Below, piece after piece: positions 37,292 to 46,713 of a DNA stretch of 64,000 nucleotides. The stretch is from TTA-H9 sp002071415 (GTDB taxonomy: Bacteria; Bacteroidota; Bacteroidia; Bacteroidales; TTA-H9). The stretch is taken from assembly GCA_035411425.1 (NCBI GenBank), contig DAONSX010000006.1:6011-70010 (forward strand). The letters run 5' to 3'. The position numbers were made by a program, and so were the translations under genes. Below the pieces are notes generated by a model, which was not told the DNA's origin, searched no databases, and saw nothing but the letters and a program-made list of their open reading frames with translations. Positions within the stretch are counted from its first letter, which is position 1. Each line of letters opens with the position of its first letter.

Positions 37292-38545
37292 TCATACTGC
37301 TATTCCATTAAGTTGCACATTGTTTTTGAAAAATAGACAGGCATCTCCATAACTCAAGAAACGGAACTGGTGGTCGAGCGCATAATTATAGGCCTTTCTC
37401 CATGAATTTCCACAAAATGCAGCTACCAACATTAAAAGGGTACTACGCGGCTGATGAAAATTTGTTATCAAGATATCGGTGAATTTGAATTGATATCCGG
37501 GAACAATCATCAAGGAAGTGGTTCCACGAAATGCATCTTGACCTTCCTTATCGAGAGCATCAAGAATCGCCTCTAAAGCCATAGAAGTTTCGGGCAAATT
37601 ACCTTCGTATGGATCCCATTGATTTGTATGTACCGCTCGATGCAAGGGGATTCCTTGTAAGAGTTTTTTGCCTGTTTGATAAAGGCTTTCCAATGTTCTA
37701 ACGCCTGTGGTTCCCACGACTATCCGGAGCTTTTCTGGTGAAATTAGCAGCCTTTCGATGGTTTCGCACTTCACGATAATTTCCTCGGTGTGCATCACAT
37801 GTTGTCGTACATCATCCTGATCAACTGGTTTAAAAGTGCCTGCTCCTATATGCAGAATCAAATTCAGAGGCTGAATATCTTTTTTGGGGAGATGTTGAAG
37901 GATTTCTTCCGTAAAATGCAAACCAGCAGTTGGTGCCGCCACCGATCCATCACAACGTGCATAAACGGTTTGATATCTTATATCATCAGCGGGTATAGCT
38001 TTGCGACGAATGTATGGTGGGAGGGGAATCTTGCCTGCTGCTTCTAAAACTTCCGAAAAAGTTAACTCCTCAGGCTCCCATGAAAACTCAAGGAAAAAGA
38101 TGCCCTCTTTTCTTCCTACTTGCCTAACCTGAAAGATGCCTCTGTGTTGATTTCCATATTCGAAATCCATTTTCAATACTCCCGATTTCCAGCGTTTTGC
38201 ATTGCCAACATACGCCTTCCATATCACTGGCGAAGTTTGTTGAAAAGCAGTCTCGATTTCTGAGGAAGGACTTACTGGATTCAGACATAATACTTCGATT
38301 TGCCCACCCGTTGGTTTTCGAAAGATCATCCTGGCATGTACTACACGAGTCTCGTTAAAAATTAGCAAACTATCGTGTGGGAGATATTCTATAACGTTTT
38401 CGAAAATATCTTCGGCAAGAAAGTCATTGTTGGGATTATATACCAGCAGACGTGAACTATCGCGGGGTTCGGCAGGAAACATTGCTATCTTCTGCTGTGG
38501 TAAATCATATATGAAATCGCTGAGATGTATTTCTGTAATCGACAT
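37292..38545 (-). CDS. queA: S-adenosylmethionine:tRNA ribosyltransferase-isomerase (QueA-like)
   Basis: 417 residues, longer than the ~350 of typical QueA. LSDFIYDLPQQKIAMFPAEPRDSSRLLVY at the start, LLIFNETRVVHAR, then YQTVYARCDGSVAAPTAGLHFTEE and LHIGAGTFKPV are all family signatures. The enzyme adds the ribosyl part of SAM to preQ1 in tRNA to give epoxyqueuosine. Together with folE, queD and queE in this window it supports queuosine synthesis from GTP. A -7 match at 38765-38772 would give a leader of about 213 nt. The long form might instead be a diverged paralogue. Confidence 0.9.
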   Translation of the reverse strand: MSITEIHLSDFIYDLPQQKIAMFPAEPRDSSRLLVYNPNNDFLAEDIFENVIEYLPHDSLLIFNETRVVHARMIFRKPTGGQIEVLCLNPVSPSSEIETAFQQTSPVIWKAYVGNAKRWKSGVLKMDFEYGNQHRGIFQVRQVGRKEGIFFLEFSWEPEELTFSEVLEAAGKIPLPPYIRRKAIPADDIRYQTVYARCDGSVAAPTAGLHFTEEILQHLPKKDIQPLNLILHIGAGTFKPVDQDDVRQHVMHTEEIIVKCETIERLLISPEKLRIVVGTTGVRTLESLYQTGKKLLQGIPLHRAVHTNQWDPYEGNLPETSMALEAILDALDKEGQDAFRGTTSLMIVPGYQFKFTDILITNFHQPRSTLLMLVAAFCGNSWRKAYNYALDHQFRFLSYGDACLFFKNNVQLNGIAV

Positions 38546-39482
38546 TCATTTATTCCATTTAGACTATATAAAAAGCTTTATAAAGGACTTCAACAACTTT
38601 GCGACCAATAATGTATTTCAAAATCATATCAGATTGGAACAATTACATACATATAGCTTCGATTCTCTTGAGCCGAGAAATAAACCTGACTTTCATTGAT
38701 TCGATTATCCTTTGATTTCGTAGCTGTGGTTTATAGCTTCTCCAGCACAAATAAAAATTTTGTGCAAAAATACATTCTACACTCGAATCTCCATTCGGCT
38801 TATTGTCGTAACTTTTCTCTACGGCTATATTTCGGATTTTTGATTCTTAATTTTAAATCCGATTCAATTCGCGTAAGTTCAAATCCCTGTGACAAATTAA
38901 TCTTCAATTCTTAATTTGTTTACGTAAGCCCTCATAAAAAAATACAGTTTACTGTGAGAATTTAACCCATAACCGTTTCAAAGGTGCTATAAGGGAGATT
39001 GTCTCTTGGAAGGGATATCAGTTTTTCAAATTTCTCTCAACGTCAGGGATTTTACGTGAAAAAATAGTAAGTCGGAGTGAAGTCAAACGTGATGCAGATT
39101 GAGATGAATTTTTCGAGCCGGGGAAAATGTTTTATTCTTACAAGGCTGCAGTATGGTTTTACTTTGATGTGTTTATGCTACTAAAAACTCTGGGTTTGGA
39201 AAGGTGAGAGGATCTCGGGAACCAGGTAATGAGAAGTAAAATTCGTATAATAGTTGATGAGCTTTTCTTTTTTATGATTCAGCCCATGCTTTGAAACAGA
39301 CTCATATTTTCATAGCCTTGGGATTTTCGATGTTTGTTACGAATTATATTATTTCGATTCCAACATAATACTTTTTTGAATTCGAAGAATGCTTCCTTAC
39401 GAAGCAGATTATGAATAGGATGAGAATAGCTTGCCTCATATCGAATTCATAGAATGACGCAGCAAATTATTTGAAACCTCAG
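38546..39482. other. Gene-free stretch of about 0.9 kb between queA and pssA
   Basis: No reading frame with protein-like composition was found on either strand. At 38745-38765 there is a perfect 7-bp inverted repeat (GCACAAA/TTTGTGC), next to a minus-strand TATTTTTG (38765-38772) that could be the queA promoter. The part from 39000 to 39480 is a little richer in G and could hold a small RNA, but no known RNA family was recognised. Confidence 0.4.
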
Positions 39483-39490
39483 TACTTTTG
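39483..39490 (+). promoter_or_regulatory. -7 promoter element (TACTTTTG) for pssA
   Basis: Exact TAnnTTTG. Predicted transcription start near 39497, 11 nt before the ATG. Confidence 0.55.
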
Positions 39491-39507
39491 CCACATTATT
39501 TTAATTT

Positions 39508-40224
39508 ATGGCAAGTATTCGGAAGAACATACCCAATTTGCTCACTAGTTTCAATCTTTTATCAGGGGTGATAGGATTGGCTTTGTTAATAAGGGGGAAC
39601 TTACCTTTTGCTTCGATGATGGTCCTAATTGCCGGCATCTTTGATTTTTTGGATGGAATGGTGGCGCGCTTATTGAGTGTGAAATCCCTGTTAGGCAAAG
39701 AGCTAGATTCCTTGGCCGATGTAGTTTCATTTGGCGTGCTTCCGGGATTTATTCTGTACCATATAGTAATTTCACAAAATCTACTTTGGCCGCTGATAGC
39801 CTTTCCCCCTTTGTTAATTCCCGTATTTGCGGCTTTAAGATTAGCCAAATTCAACATCGATAGAAGGCAGGAAGAAGAATTCAGAGGTTTGCCTACGCCT
39901 GCAATGGCAATTTTTATCGCTTCCTTAGAAGCTCCTTATGGATTTTCGACTTTATTTCTCAACTCAATCCTCTCCGCCTTTCTTTTCCATCCCTTGACCT
40001 TGTCGCTGCTGGCTTTGTTACTTTGCTTCATGATGATTTCGGAAATCCCCTTGTTCAGTCTTAAGATGAAAAGTTTTTCTTTTAAGGAGTATCCTTATCC
40101 GATGGTTTTCCTTTGCGTTTCCTTGATGCTTGTTCTTATCTTTAAGACTGCTGGATTGGGTTTTTCCATTTTGACCTATGTTTTCCTTTCACTGGTAAAG
40201 CTCTTGTTTCGGAAGAGGGAATAG
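39508..40224 (+). CDS. pssA: CDP-diacylglycerol--serine O-phosphatidyltransferase
   Basis: 238 residues, about seven membrane spans. The CDP-alcohol phosphotransferase signature DG-x2-AR-x8-G-x3-D-x3-D is complete (DGMVARLLSVKSLLGKELDSLAD, split over residues ~49-71). The segment IPNLLTSFNLLSGVIGL at the N-terminus and RLAKFNID after the catalytic loop are typical of the PssA type. It makes phosphatidylserine, the precursor of phosphatidylethanolamine, in the inner membrane. It converges on lptB with only six bases between stop codons. Confidence 0.94.
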   Translation: MASIRKNIPNLLTSFNLLSGVIGLALLIRGNLPFASMMVLIAGIFDFLDGMVARLLSVKSLLGKELDSLADVVSFGVLPGFILYHIVISQNLLWPLIAFPPLLIPVFAALRLAKFNIDRRQEEEFRGLPTPAMAIFIASLEAPYGFSTLFLNSILSAFLFHPLTLSLLALLLCFMMISEIPLFSLKMKSFSFKEYPYPMVFLCVSLMLVLIFKTAGLGFSILTYVFLSLVKLLFRKRE

Positions 40225-40230
40225 AAGATT

Positions 40231-40956
40231 CTATCGCCGTAATTCGAAATTCTGTCCCAGATAAACCCTTCTCACCTGTTCGTCATTGGCAAGTTCTTCT
40301 GATGTTCCCGATTTCATGACACTTCCTTCGTAAAGCAGATAGGCGCGGTCGGTTATGCTGAGGGTTTCATGAACATTGTGGTCGGTAATTAGTACGCCAA
40401 TATTTTTATCCTTTAGGTGAGCCACAATATTTTGAAGGTCTTCGACAGCGATAGGGTCGATACCAGCGAAGGGTTCGTCTAAAAGAATAAACTTGGGGTC
40501 GACTGCCAAAGCACGAGCAATCTCGGTTCTTCGGCGTTCACCTCCTGATAATTGAATACCCTTGCTTTTGCGAATATGATTGAGCCCGAACTCGGTAAGC
40601 AATTCTTCCAAGCGTTTTTTTTGTTCATTTTTGCTAAAATGACTGAATTCCAACACAGCCTTTATATTATCTTCTACACTCAAGTTACGAAATACCGATG
40701 CTTCCTGAGCCAGATACCCAACTCCAAGCTGAGCTCGTTTATACATAGGGAATGATGTAATCTCCTGATCATCGATGAATACTTTGCCTGCAAAGGGTTT
40801 TATTAAACCCACAATGATGTAGAAAGTCGTCGTTTTCCCTGCCCCATTGGGCCCAAGCAATCCCACTATCTCTTTCTGGTTCACTTCAACCGACACATCT
40901 TTCACAACCATACGATTGCGATACTTTTTGTATAAACCCTGAGTGTGCAGTTTCAT
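40231..40956 (-). CDS. lptB: LPS export ABC transporter ATP-binding protein LptB
   Basis: 241 residues. Walker A GPNGAGKTT, Q-loop in VGYLAQEASVFRNLSVEDN (the LptB hallmark), signature LSGGERRRTEIARAL, Walker B FILLDEPFAGIDP and switch His in LITDHNVHETL are all present. LptB powers LptFG to extract LPS from the inner membrane. Its ATG overlaps the stop of the AhpD-like gene by 4 bases, and kdsD lies upstream, so Kdo supply and LPS export are genetically linked. Confidence 0.95.
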   Translation of the reverse strand: MKLHTQGLYKKYRNRMVVKDVSVEVNQKEIVGLLGPNGAGKTTTFYIIVGLIKPFAGKVFIDDQEITSFPMYKRAQLGVGYLAQEASVFRNLSVEDNIKAVLEFSHFSKNEQKKRLEELLTEFGLNHIRKSKGIQLSGGERRRTEIARALAVDPKFILLDEPFAGIDPIAVEDLQNIVAHLKDKNIGVLITDHNVHETLSITDRAYLLYEGSVMKSGTSEELANDEQVRRVYLGQNFELRR

Positions 40957-41318
40957 AAATGATTCTGAGGGTTAAGTTCTTCCCAAAATTCGAAGGCTCT
41001 TCGTGTATGTGGTATAACGATGGTGCCTCCTATTAAATTGACGATGCCGAAGAGTTCGAGTAATTCTTCGGTTGTAACCCCGAGTTGATGGCATTGGATG
41101 AGATGGTAGCGAATGCAATCGTCACATCGAAGCACCATACTTGTAGCTAAGCCCAGCATTTCTTTGGTCTTTGCATTCAATGCCCCATCCTTATAAGCCA
41201 TGGCATCGACGCTGTAAATTCGTTTTAAAACTATATTATTGGGTGCAGCCAGAATCTTTTCATTCATTCTCTGGCGATATTCCTTGAAATCATCCACGTT
41301 ATCTTTCATTTTTAGCAA
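40953..41318 (-). CDS. Carboxymuconolactone decarboxylase/AhpD-like family protein
   Basis: 121 residues, a single CMD domain. MVLRCDDCIRYHLIQCHQLGVTTEELLELFGI contains the AhpD-type C-x2-C-x3-H redox motif (about residues 65-71), so it may act as a peroxidase or disulfide reductase rather than a decarboxylase. It is overlapped by lptB (4 bp) and lies 12 bp after kdsD. The reason for its place in an LPS operon is unknown. Substrate or partner cannot be predicted. Confidence 0.9.
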   Translation of the reverse strand: MLKMKDNVDDFKEYRQRMNEKILAAPNNIVLKRIYSVDAMAYKDGALNAKTKEMLGLATSMVLRCDDCIRYHLIQCHQLGVTTEELLELFGIVNLIGGTIVIPHTRRAFEFWEELNPQNHL

Positions 41319-41330
41319 ATAATCAATACA

Positions 41331-42293
41331 TTAAACCACCCCTTCTTTCAAAATATCATGTAAGTGAATTACGCCAAGATAAATACCATTTTCGGTAACC
41401 AGCAATTGAGTAATGTTATTGGAGCGCATCACATCCAGGGCATCAGCCACCAGACTCGAGGGTAGGATTGTTTTAGGCGAAGTGGTCATAACATCAGATG
41501 CCACAATATTTTTCAGTTCTATATTTTTTTGAAGCATTCGCCTAAGGTCGCCATCGGTAATTATGCCTATCAATCGATCTTGGTCAAGAACTGCGGTACA
41601 GCCGAGGCGTTTGGAAGAGATTTCGAAAATTACTTGAGTAATGGGCGTATGAGTTTCAACCTGAGGTTTTTCGTTCCTTAGATAGAGATCAGAAACCCTC
41701 AGGTATAATTTTTTCCCTAATGCACCTCCAGGATGTAGTCGAGCAAAATCCTCGATAGTAAATCCTCTGGCAGTCAGCAATGCTACTGCCAATGCATCGC
41801 ACATGGCCAGCTGAGCCGCAGTACTGGCTGTAGGAACGAGGTTGTTCGGACAGGCTTCATGCTCAACATGTACATTGAGAACGATGTCGGATTGGAGACC
41901 TAAATAGGATTGAGGATTTCCTACGATTCCGATCAAAGTATTTCCATTGGCCTTAATTAGTGGCAATAAGACTTTTATTTCGGGAGTATCGCCACTTTTC
42001 GAGAGGCAAACTACTATATCGTCTGGGCGAACCATTCCAAGATCACCATGAATGGCATCGGCAGCATGAAGAAAAAATGCAGGGGTACCCGTCGAATTCA
42101 AGGTGGCTGTGAATTTCCGACCTATATCTGAGCTTTTCCCTATCCCGGTTATTATAACTCTACCACTTGCTTCCAGAATCACCTCTATAGCATGAACAAA
42201 TTCATCATCAATGTGTTGCTTTAAACCCTGAATGGCTAGCGCTTCTTCATGCAAGGTCTGCTCAGCTATTTTCCTGATGTTCTCTTTTTCCAC
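41331..42293 (-). CDS. kdsD: Arabinose-5-phosphate isomerase (KdsD/KpsF/GutQ family)
   Basis: 320 residues. An N-terminal SIS domain (VIITGIGKSSDIGRKFTATLNSTGTPAFFLH, LSKSGDTPEI, NNLVPTASTA) is followed by LHPGGALGKKL and two CBS domains (TDGDLRRML, VTENGIYLGVIHLHDILKEG). It converts ribulose-5-phosphate to arabinose-5-phosphate, the first step to Kdo for LPS. It heads a three-gene operon with the AhpD-like gene and lptB and has its own -7 element at 42316-42323. Confidence 0.94.
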   Translation of the reverse strand: MEKENIRKIAEQTLHEEALAIQGLKQHIDDEFVHAIEVILEASGRVIITGIGKSSDIGRKFTATLNSTGTPAFFLHAADAIHGDLGMVRPDDIVVCLSKSGDTPEIKVLLPLIKANGNTLIGIVGNPQSYLGLQSDIVLNVHVEHEACPNNLVPTASTAAQLAMCDALAVALLTARGFTIEDFARLHPGGALGKKLYLRVSDLYLRNEKPQVETHTPITQVIFEISSKRLGCTAVLDQDRLIGIITDGDLRRMLQKNIELKNIVASDVMTTSPKTILPSSLVADALDVMRSNNITQLLVTENGIYLGVIHLHDILKEGVV

Positions 42294-42315
42294 CCTTTAG
42301 CAATTTTTAATGTTG

Positions 42316-42323
42316 CAAAGATA
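42316..42323 (-). promoter_or_regulatory. -7 promoter element (TATCTTTG) for kdsD-ahpD-like-lptB
   Basis: Exact TAnnTTTG on the minus strand. Predicted transcription start near 42309, 16 nt before the kdsD ATG. Confidence 0.6.
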
Positions 42324-42723
42324 AGAATATACCTTACTTCTCCGTTCTAATCGAGAGATGATGATCCAATAAACCGCTTAGGAAATGAGGATCCAACGCA
42401 TATTATAGAATATCATACTTACCTCAAAGTCATTGCAAACCCTTCACTTTCTTCATCACCCCCTGAAGTTAAGTTGCAGAAAAAATTATTTTAATAGATT
42501 GAATTTCAATGTATTGTAATACGTCGAGTGAAATAAACGTCGGAAGAAAACCTTATTGACCTCTTGTCAGAATGAAAAATGGAAAAATTTTTACATGAAA
42601 ATTTAAAAGTTTCAGATTTTTATATTATTTTTACAATACAGAATGAAGATGCATTTTTGTCGTTGGAAAGAAATAAAATGTATCCCCAAAAGGGGAATGG
42701 AGCGTTGGATATGTTAGAAATAT
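42324..42723. other. Gene-free spacer upstream of recQ
   Basis: About 400 bp, AT-rich. A 60-codon frame at 42579-42761 has no protein-like features and is treated as chance. Nothing else identified. Confidence 0.45.
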
Positions 42724-42731
42724 TATATTTG
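42724..42731 (+). promoter_or_regulatory. -7 promoter element (TATATTTG) for recQ
   Basis: Exact TAnnTTTG, predicted leader of about 118 nt. An AAAGGAG stretch just before the ATG at 42856 is one of the few Shine-Dalgarno-like sites in the window. Confidence 0.45.
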
Positions 42732-42855
42732 CATTTCCTTTTTATAAACATAAATATTTGATTATCAATGTTTAAATTGAATATTCATCATTATGAGTCC
42801 ATTACTGGTCGGTTGGCCAGAATGGATAAATATAAAAAATTGTTAAAGGAGTAGA

Positions 42856-45075
42856 ATGAAAGTCGAGTTAAGGGAAAAAGTTGTAGTAAAAGATCCACTT
42901 TACAGAGCCTTGAAGGAAGTATTTGGCTTTGAGAGTTTTAAGGGTTCACAAGAAGTCATCATACGTAATTTAATGGCTGGCAAAGATACTTTTGTGATTA
43001 TGCCGACGGGCAGCGGGAAATCATTATGTTATCAGCTTCCTGCGATCATATCGGAAGGTACGGCCATTGTTGTATCTCCCTTGATAGCTTTGATGAAGAA
43101 TCAGGTTGATGCAATACGGAATTTTGGGATGGAGATTGGGCTGGCGCATTATTTAAACAGTAGCCTGTCGCGTCAGGAACTGGCACAAGTGAAGGACGAT
43201 TTGGCAGCAGGAAGGACCAAGCTTCTGTATGTTGCTCCCGAATCGCTCACCAAGGATGACAACATTGAACTTTTTAAATCCATCAAGTTATCGTTTTATG
43301 CGATTGATGAAGCGCACTGCATAAGTGAATGGGGGCATGATTTCAGGCCAGAATACAGGAGGATAAGACCGATGATTGAAGCCATTGGGCAGCAAGTCCC
43401 CGTAATGGCTTTAACGGCTACTGCTACACCCAAGGTGCAGCAGGATATACAAAAGAACCTGGCCATGATGAACGCCACTCTATTCAAAACTTCTTTCAAC
43501 CGGCCCAATCTGTATTATGAAGTTAGGCCCAAAACCGAGAATGTAATCAAGGATATCATCAAATATATCAAGAGCCAACCTGGAAAGTCGGGCATAGTAT
43601 ATTGCCTGAGTCGGAAGAAGGTAGAAGAAGTAGCCGAAACGCTGCAAGTGAACGGGATCAGGGCTATTCCTTATCATGCAGGGCTCGATCCTCAAACCAG
43701 GCGTGAAAATCAAGATAGTTTTCTAATGGAAGACGCTGATGTGGTAGTAGCTACCATTGCCTTTGGAATGGGGATCGACAAACCGGATATACGTTACGTT
43801 ATCCATCACGACATTCCCAAGAGCCTGGAGGGTTACTATCAGGAAACAGGCCGGGCCGGACGGGATGGTGGTGAAGGTAATTGCTTAGCCTTTTACAGTT
43901 ATGACGACATCTTGAAACTCGAAAAGTTCCTGAAAAATAAACATGTAGCCGAGCAGGAAATCACTAAACTCCTGCTTAGTGAAACCGTGGCTTATGCAGA
44001 AACCACGATCTGCCGACGAAAAGTACTTCTTCATTACTTTGGAGAACAATACACACAAGATAACTGTGGCAACTGCGACAATTGTCTGCATCCTAAAACA
44101 CGTTACGACGGAAAAGAAGCCGTTCTAACCGTGTTGGATGCTATAACACAAACCAAACAACAATGCAAATCGAAACATCTGGTGCATGTAATTATAGGAA
44201 AACTTACTGCAAATGTCAAAGCAGCCAAACATCACAAACTCGAGGTTTTCGGTAGAGGTGAAGAATATGATGAACCTTACTGGCATAGCGTTGTAAGACA
44301 AATGCTGGTAGAAAACCTCATCGAGAAAGACATAGAAAATTATGGCATTCTTAGAATTACAAATGAAGGCAAAAAGTTTCTCAAAAAACCAAAAACGATT
44401 ATGCTTACTCAGGACCGCGAATACGACAACAACGAAGACGACGAACTAATCGATCAAAATACAGGCGCTAAACCTGGCACAGCAGATGCAACACTCTTTG
44501 CCCTCTTAAAAGATTTGCGCAAAGAAATATCGAGAAAAGAAAACCTGCCTCCTTTCGTCATCTTTCAAGACCCTAGCCTGGAAGAAATGGCTATTCAATA
44601 TCCTATTACTCTGGATGAACTGAAACAAATTACCGGAGTAGGAACCGGCAAAGCCTCGAAATTTGGAAAACCCTTCATCGATCTGATTAAAAACTATGTC
44701 GAAGAAAACGAAATTATCCGCCCTAACGATATGGTTATCAAATCAGTAATCAATAAATCGGGTTTGAAAATTTATATCATTCAGAGCATCGACCGTAAAG
44801 TCCCCTTAGAAGACATTGCTTTAGCCAAAAATCTTTCTTTCGACGAGCTGCTTACCGAAATCGAACACATTGTTGCTTCGGGAACCAAGATAGACATAAG
44901 TTATTATATCAACGAATATATCGATGAATACCATCAAGAAGAGGTTTTTGAATATTTCCGCACAGCCGAAACCGATTCTATCGAAAAGGCACGCGAAGAA
45001 CTTGGAGAAGAAGAATTTTCGGAAGAAGAAATTCGCCTAATGCGTATCAAATTTATGTCGGAAATGGGGAATTAA
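42856..45075 (+). CDS. recQ: ATP-dependent DNA helicase RecQ
   Basis: 739 residues. Superfamily 2 helicase motifs: FKGSQEVI (motif 0), Walker A MPTGSGKS, DEAH in AIDEAHCISEWGHDFRP, TATAT, and motif VI QETGRAGRDG. The RecQ zinc site has four Cys (CRRKVLLHYF to CGNCDNC, about residues 378-412), followed by the winged helix and an HRDC domain (LEEMAIQYPITLDELKQITGVG). An acidic helical C-terminal extension follows. RecQ unwinds DNA 3'-5' in recombination and fork repair. Confidence 0.96.
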   Translation: MKVELREKVVVKDPLYRALKEVFGFESFKGSQEVIIRNLMAGKDTFVIMPTGSGKSLCYQLPAIISEGTAIVVSPLIALMKNQVDAIRNFGMEIGLAHYLNSSLSRQELAQVKDDLAAGRTKLLYVAPESLTKDDNIELFKSIKLSFYAIDEAHCISEWGHDFRPEYRRIRPMIEAIGQQVPVMALTATATPKVQQDIQKNLAMMNATLFKTSFNRPNLYYEVRPKTENVIKDIIKYIKSQPGKSGIVYCLSRKKVEEVAETLQVNGIRAIPYHAGLDPQTRRENQDSFLMEDADVVVATIAFGMGIDKPDIRYVIHHDIPKSLEGYYQETGRAGRDGGEGNCLAFYSYDDILKLEKFLKNKHVAEQEITKLLLSETVAYAETTICRRKVLLHYFGEQYTQDNCGNCDNCLHPKTRYDGKEAVLTVLDAITQTKQQCKSKHLVHVIIGKLTANVKAAKHHKLEVFGRGEEYDEPYWHSVVRQMLVENLIEKDIENYGILRITNEGKKFLKKPKTIMLTQDREYDNNEDDELIDQNTGAKPGTADATLFALLKDLRKEISRKENLPPFVIFQDPSLEEMAIQYPITLDELKQITGVGTGKASKFGKPFIDLIKNYVEENEIIRPNDMVIKSVINKSGLKIYIIQSIDRKVPLEDIALAKNLSFDELLTEIEHIVASGTKIDISYYINEYIDEYHQEEVFEYFRTAETDSIEKAREELGEEEFSEEEIRLMRIKFMSEMGN

Positions 45076-45228
45076 ACGATATTCATTTCGAAAATGCAAG
45101 GGTTGCTTTATGATTAACTTTGGCCAATCTCATAGCAAACCCAGCTGTGTTTATTTGTTCGATCAATCACTCTTCATAAAATTTCTGTCCCCTATATGAA
45201 CTTCAACATCAATAATACGAGCATTCTT

Positions 45229-45236
45229 TAACTTTG
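45229..45236 (+). promoter_or_regulatory. -7 promoter element (TAACTTTG) for the OmpH-like gene
   Basis: Exact TAnnTTTG. It overlaps an alternative upstream TTG start (45234), so it supports ATG 45267. Confidence 0.55.
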
Positions 45237-45266
45237 CTAGTCAAACCTTTCTTTATTCTTATAATT

Positions 45267-45887
45267 ATGAAGAACAAATTCAATCTTAGCCTTATTCTCA
45301 GCCTTTTATCGCTATTTGGCGTAATTGTCCTGTTTATTCTCTATTTTACACATCGGCCATTGGGTAGAGAAGGCATACCAAAAGCTGCCGAAACGGGAGG
45401 CCATCGCATTGCTTTTTTCCGAACCGATTCCATTCTCCATCATTATGATTTCGTAAAGGAAAGAGCTGAAGAACTTGCGCAAAAATCACGAAAATATGGG
45501 GAAGACCTTCATCGAAGACAATCGGAATTCGAAAATGAAGCCGCTTATTTTCAAGAAAGTGTCAGAAAAAATGCCCTTTCCGAAAAAAGTGCTCAGGAAA
45601 TTTATCAAGAACTAATGCAAAAGCAGCAGAGCATAATCGATCTGAAAGATCGCTATGATATGGAGCTGGCTGGCGAAGAAGCACAAATCAACCTCATCTT
45701 GTTCGACTCGGTAACCAATTTGCTGAAACGTTTCAACAAAAGCTATGGTTATGATTATATCCTTGGCTACAATAAAAATGGAAATGTTTTCTACACCAAC
45801 GACACATTCGATATTACTCAGATGGTTATTAAAGATTTGAACAGAGAATACAGGGCCGTTAAGGGTAAAACATCTGGGTCTAAATAA
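45267..45887 (+). CDS. OmpH/Skp family periplasmic chaperone-like protein
   Basis: 206 residues from ATG 45267. One N-terminal hydrophobic helix (about residues 8-28) that could be a signal anchor, then IAFFRTDSILHHYDFVK, which matches the start of Skp (x-VD-x-NYP-like position). A long charged coiled coil follows (about 60-150), then LLKRFNKSYGYDYILGYNKNGNVFYTND, the usual Skp C-terminal strand. Skp-like proteins hold unfolded outer-membrane proteins in the periplasm. It is followed after 14 bp by a DUF4296 lipoprotein gene, probably in one transcript. Confidence 0.87.
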   Translation: MKNKFNLSLILSLLSLFGVIVLFILYFTHRPLGREGIPKAAETGGHRIAFFRTDSILHHYDFVKERAEELAQKSRKYGEDLHRRQSEFENEAAYFQESVRKNALSEKSAQEIYQELMQKQQSIIDLKDRYDMELAGEEAQINLILFDSVTNLLKRFNKSYGYDYILGYNKNGNVFYTNDTFDITQMVIKDLNREYRAVKGKTSGSK

Positions 45888-45901
45888 GAATAAAGCATTT
45901 T

Positions 45902-46267
45902 ATGAAAAAAGATAAATGCTTATTTCTAATGATAACGGTTTTATTGTTCATTGGCTGCATTCAGCCCAAAGAGAAAAAACCTGGTGCTCTCATCACGCCC
46001 CGAAAGATGGCTGAGATTCTCACCGATTTGCAGATTGCAGATGCCTGGATTGCCATAAAACAAAACGAGGGTCAGGATATTAAATTGCTTTCTACTCAAA
46101 TCGAAGATTCGCTTTTTAAGAAACACCATATTACCCGGGCTCAGTTCGATACGAGTATGGTTTGGTATTCGGCACATGCAGAAGAGCTCGACAAAATTTA
46201 CGACCAGGTAATCCAGCAGCTTGAATTGTTGAAAGAGCAGAACAAGACATCAAAAAAACAAAATTAG
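45902..46267 (+). CDS. DUF4296 domain-containing lipoprotein
   Basis: 121 residues. The signal peptide ends LLFIGC, a lipobox-like site, so it is probably a lipoprotein. The rest matches DUF4296: LITPRKMAEILTDLQIADAW, then a helical region and HHITRAQFDTSMVWYSAHAEELDKIYDQV. This short helical domain is known mainly from Bacteroidota and has no assigned function. Its stop overlaps by 4 bp with that of the convergent minus-strand lipoprotein gene. Confidence 0.88.
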   Translation: MKKDKCLFLMITVLLFIGCIQPKEKKPGALITPRKMAEILTDLQIADAWIAIKQNEGQDIKLLSTQIEDSLFKKHHITRAQFDTSMVWYSAHAEELDKIYDQVIQQLELLKEQNKTSKKQN

Positions 46268-46707
46268 AGCCGCCGAAAAGTTGCTTTGAAGCTTAGTTCA
46301 TTGGCTTTGTAAGAGCTCCATTCGATGACGTTGTTTTTCATTATCCCAAATCCTGAAACTGTCCAGCTTCCCCCTGCCACTTGCTGTTGAGGAACAGTAA
46401 TAGTGGATGACGTAACAATAGCAAATGGAGCAACATCGTCCCCTAACTGGAAATAATTATACAACTTAACTTGTGCCGAATTGTCAGGGTCAATCATTAT
46501 TCTTACGATATATGCGTTTTGGGTGGCCTTGTTGGGAGATTCTGTGCATATCCATTGACCCAGCCAAGGCGTGCGCTCGTCGTCACCATCGGGTGAGATT
46601 TCGATATCCTCGCAAGCTTGAAGAACAAACATCAGGCTAAAAATCACTATCCAAACAAATTCTATATTTTTTAATCTAAATTGCCCTAACAGAGAATGGC
46701 TTTTCAT
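46264..46707 (-). CDS. Hypothetical lipoprotein
   Basis: 147 residues. After a charged N-terminal stretch and a hydrophobic helix comes FVLQAC, a lipobox, near residue 32. The mature part is acidic at first (EDIEISPDGDDER), then beta-rich with TPWLGQWICTES and ending KATFRRL, looking like a small beta-sandwich or lipocalin-like domain. No family recognised. Six bases separate it from the upstream membrane protein gene, so it is the last gene of a minus-strand run beginning at the M23 peptidase. Confidence 0.72.
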   Translation of the reverse strand: MKSHSLLGQFRLKNIEFVWIVIFSLMFVLQACEDIEISPDGDDERTPWLGQWICTESPNKATQNAYIVRIMIDPDNSAQVKLYNYFQLGDDVAPFAIVTSSTITVPQQQVAGGSWTVSGFGIMKNNVIEWSSYKANELSFKATFRRL

Positions 46708-46713
46708 GGTTAT

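Noticed and set aside
38427..38914. Two plus-strand frames near the queA start
   Set aside because: The first mostly overlaps queA in antisense and both lack protein-like patterns.
42579..42761. 60-codon frame upstream of recQ
   Set aside because: Short, AT-driven composition, no recognisable features, and it overlaps the likely recQ promoter.
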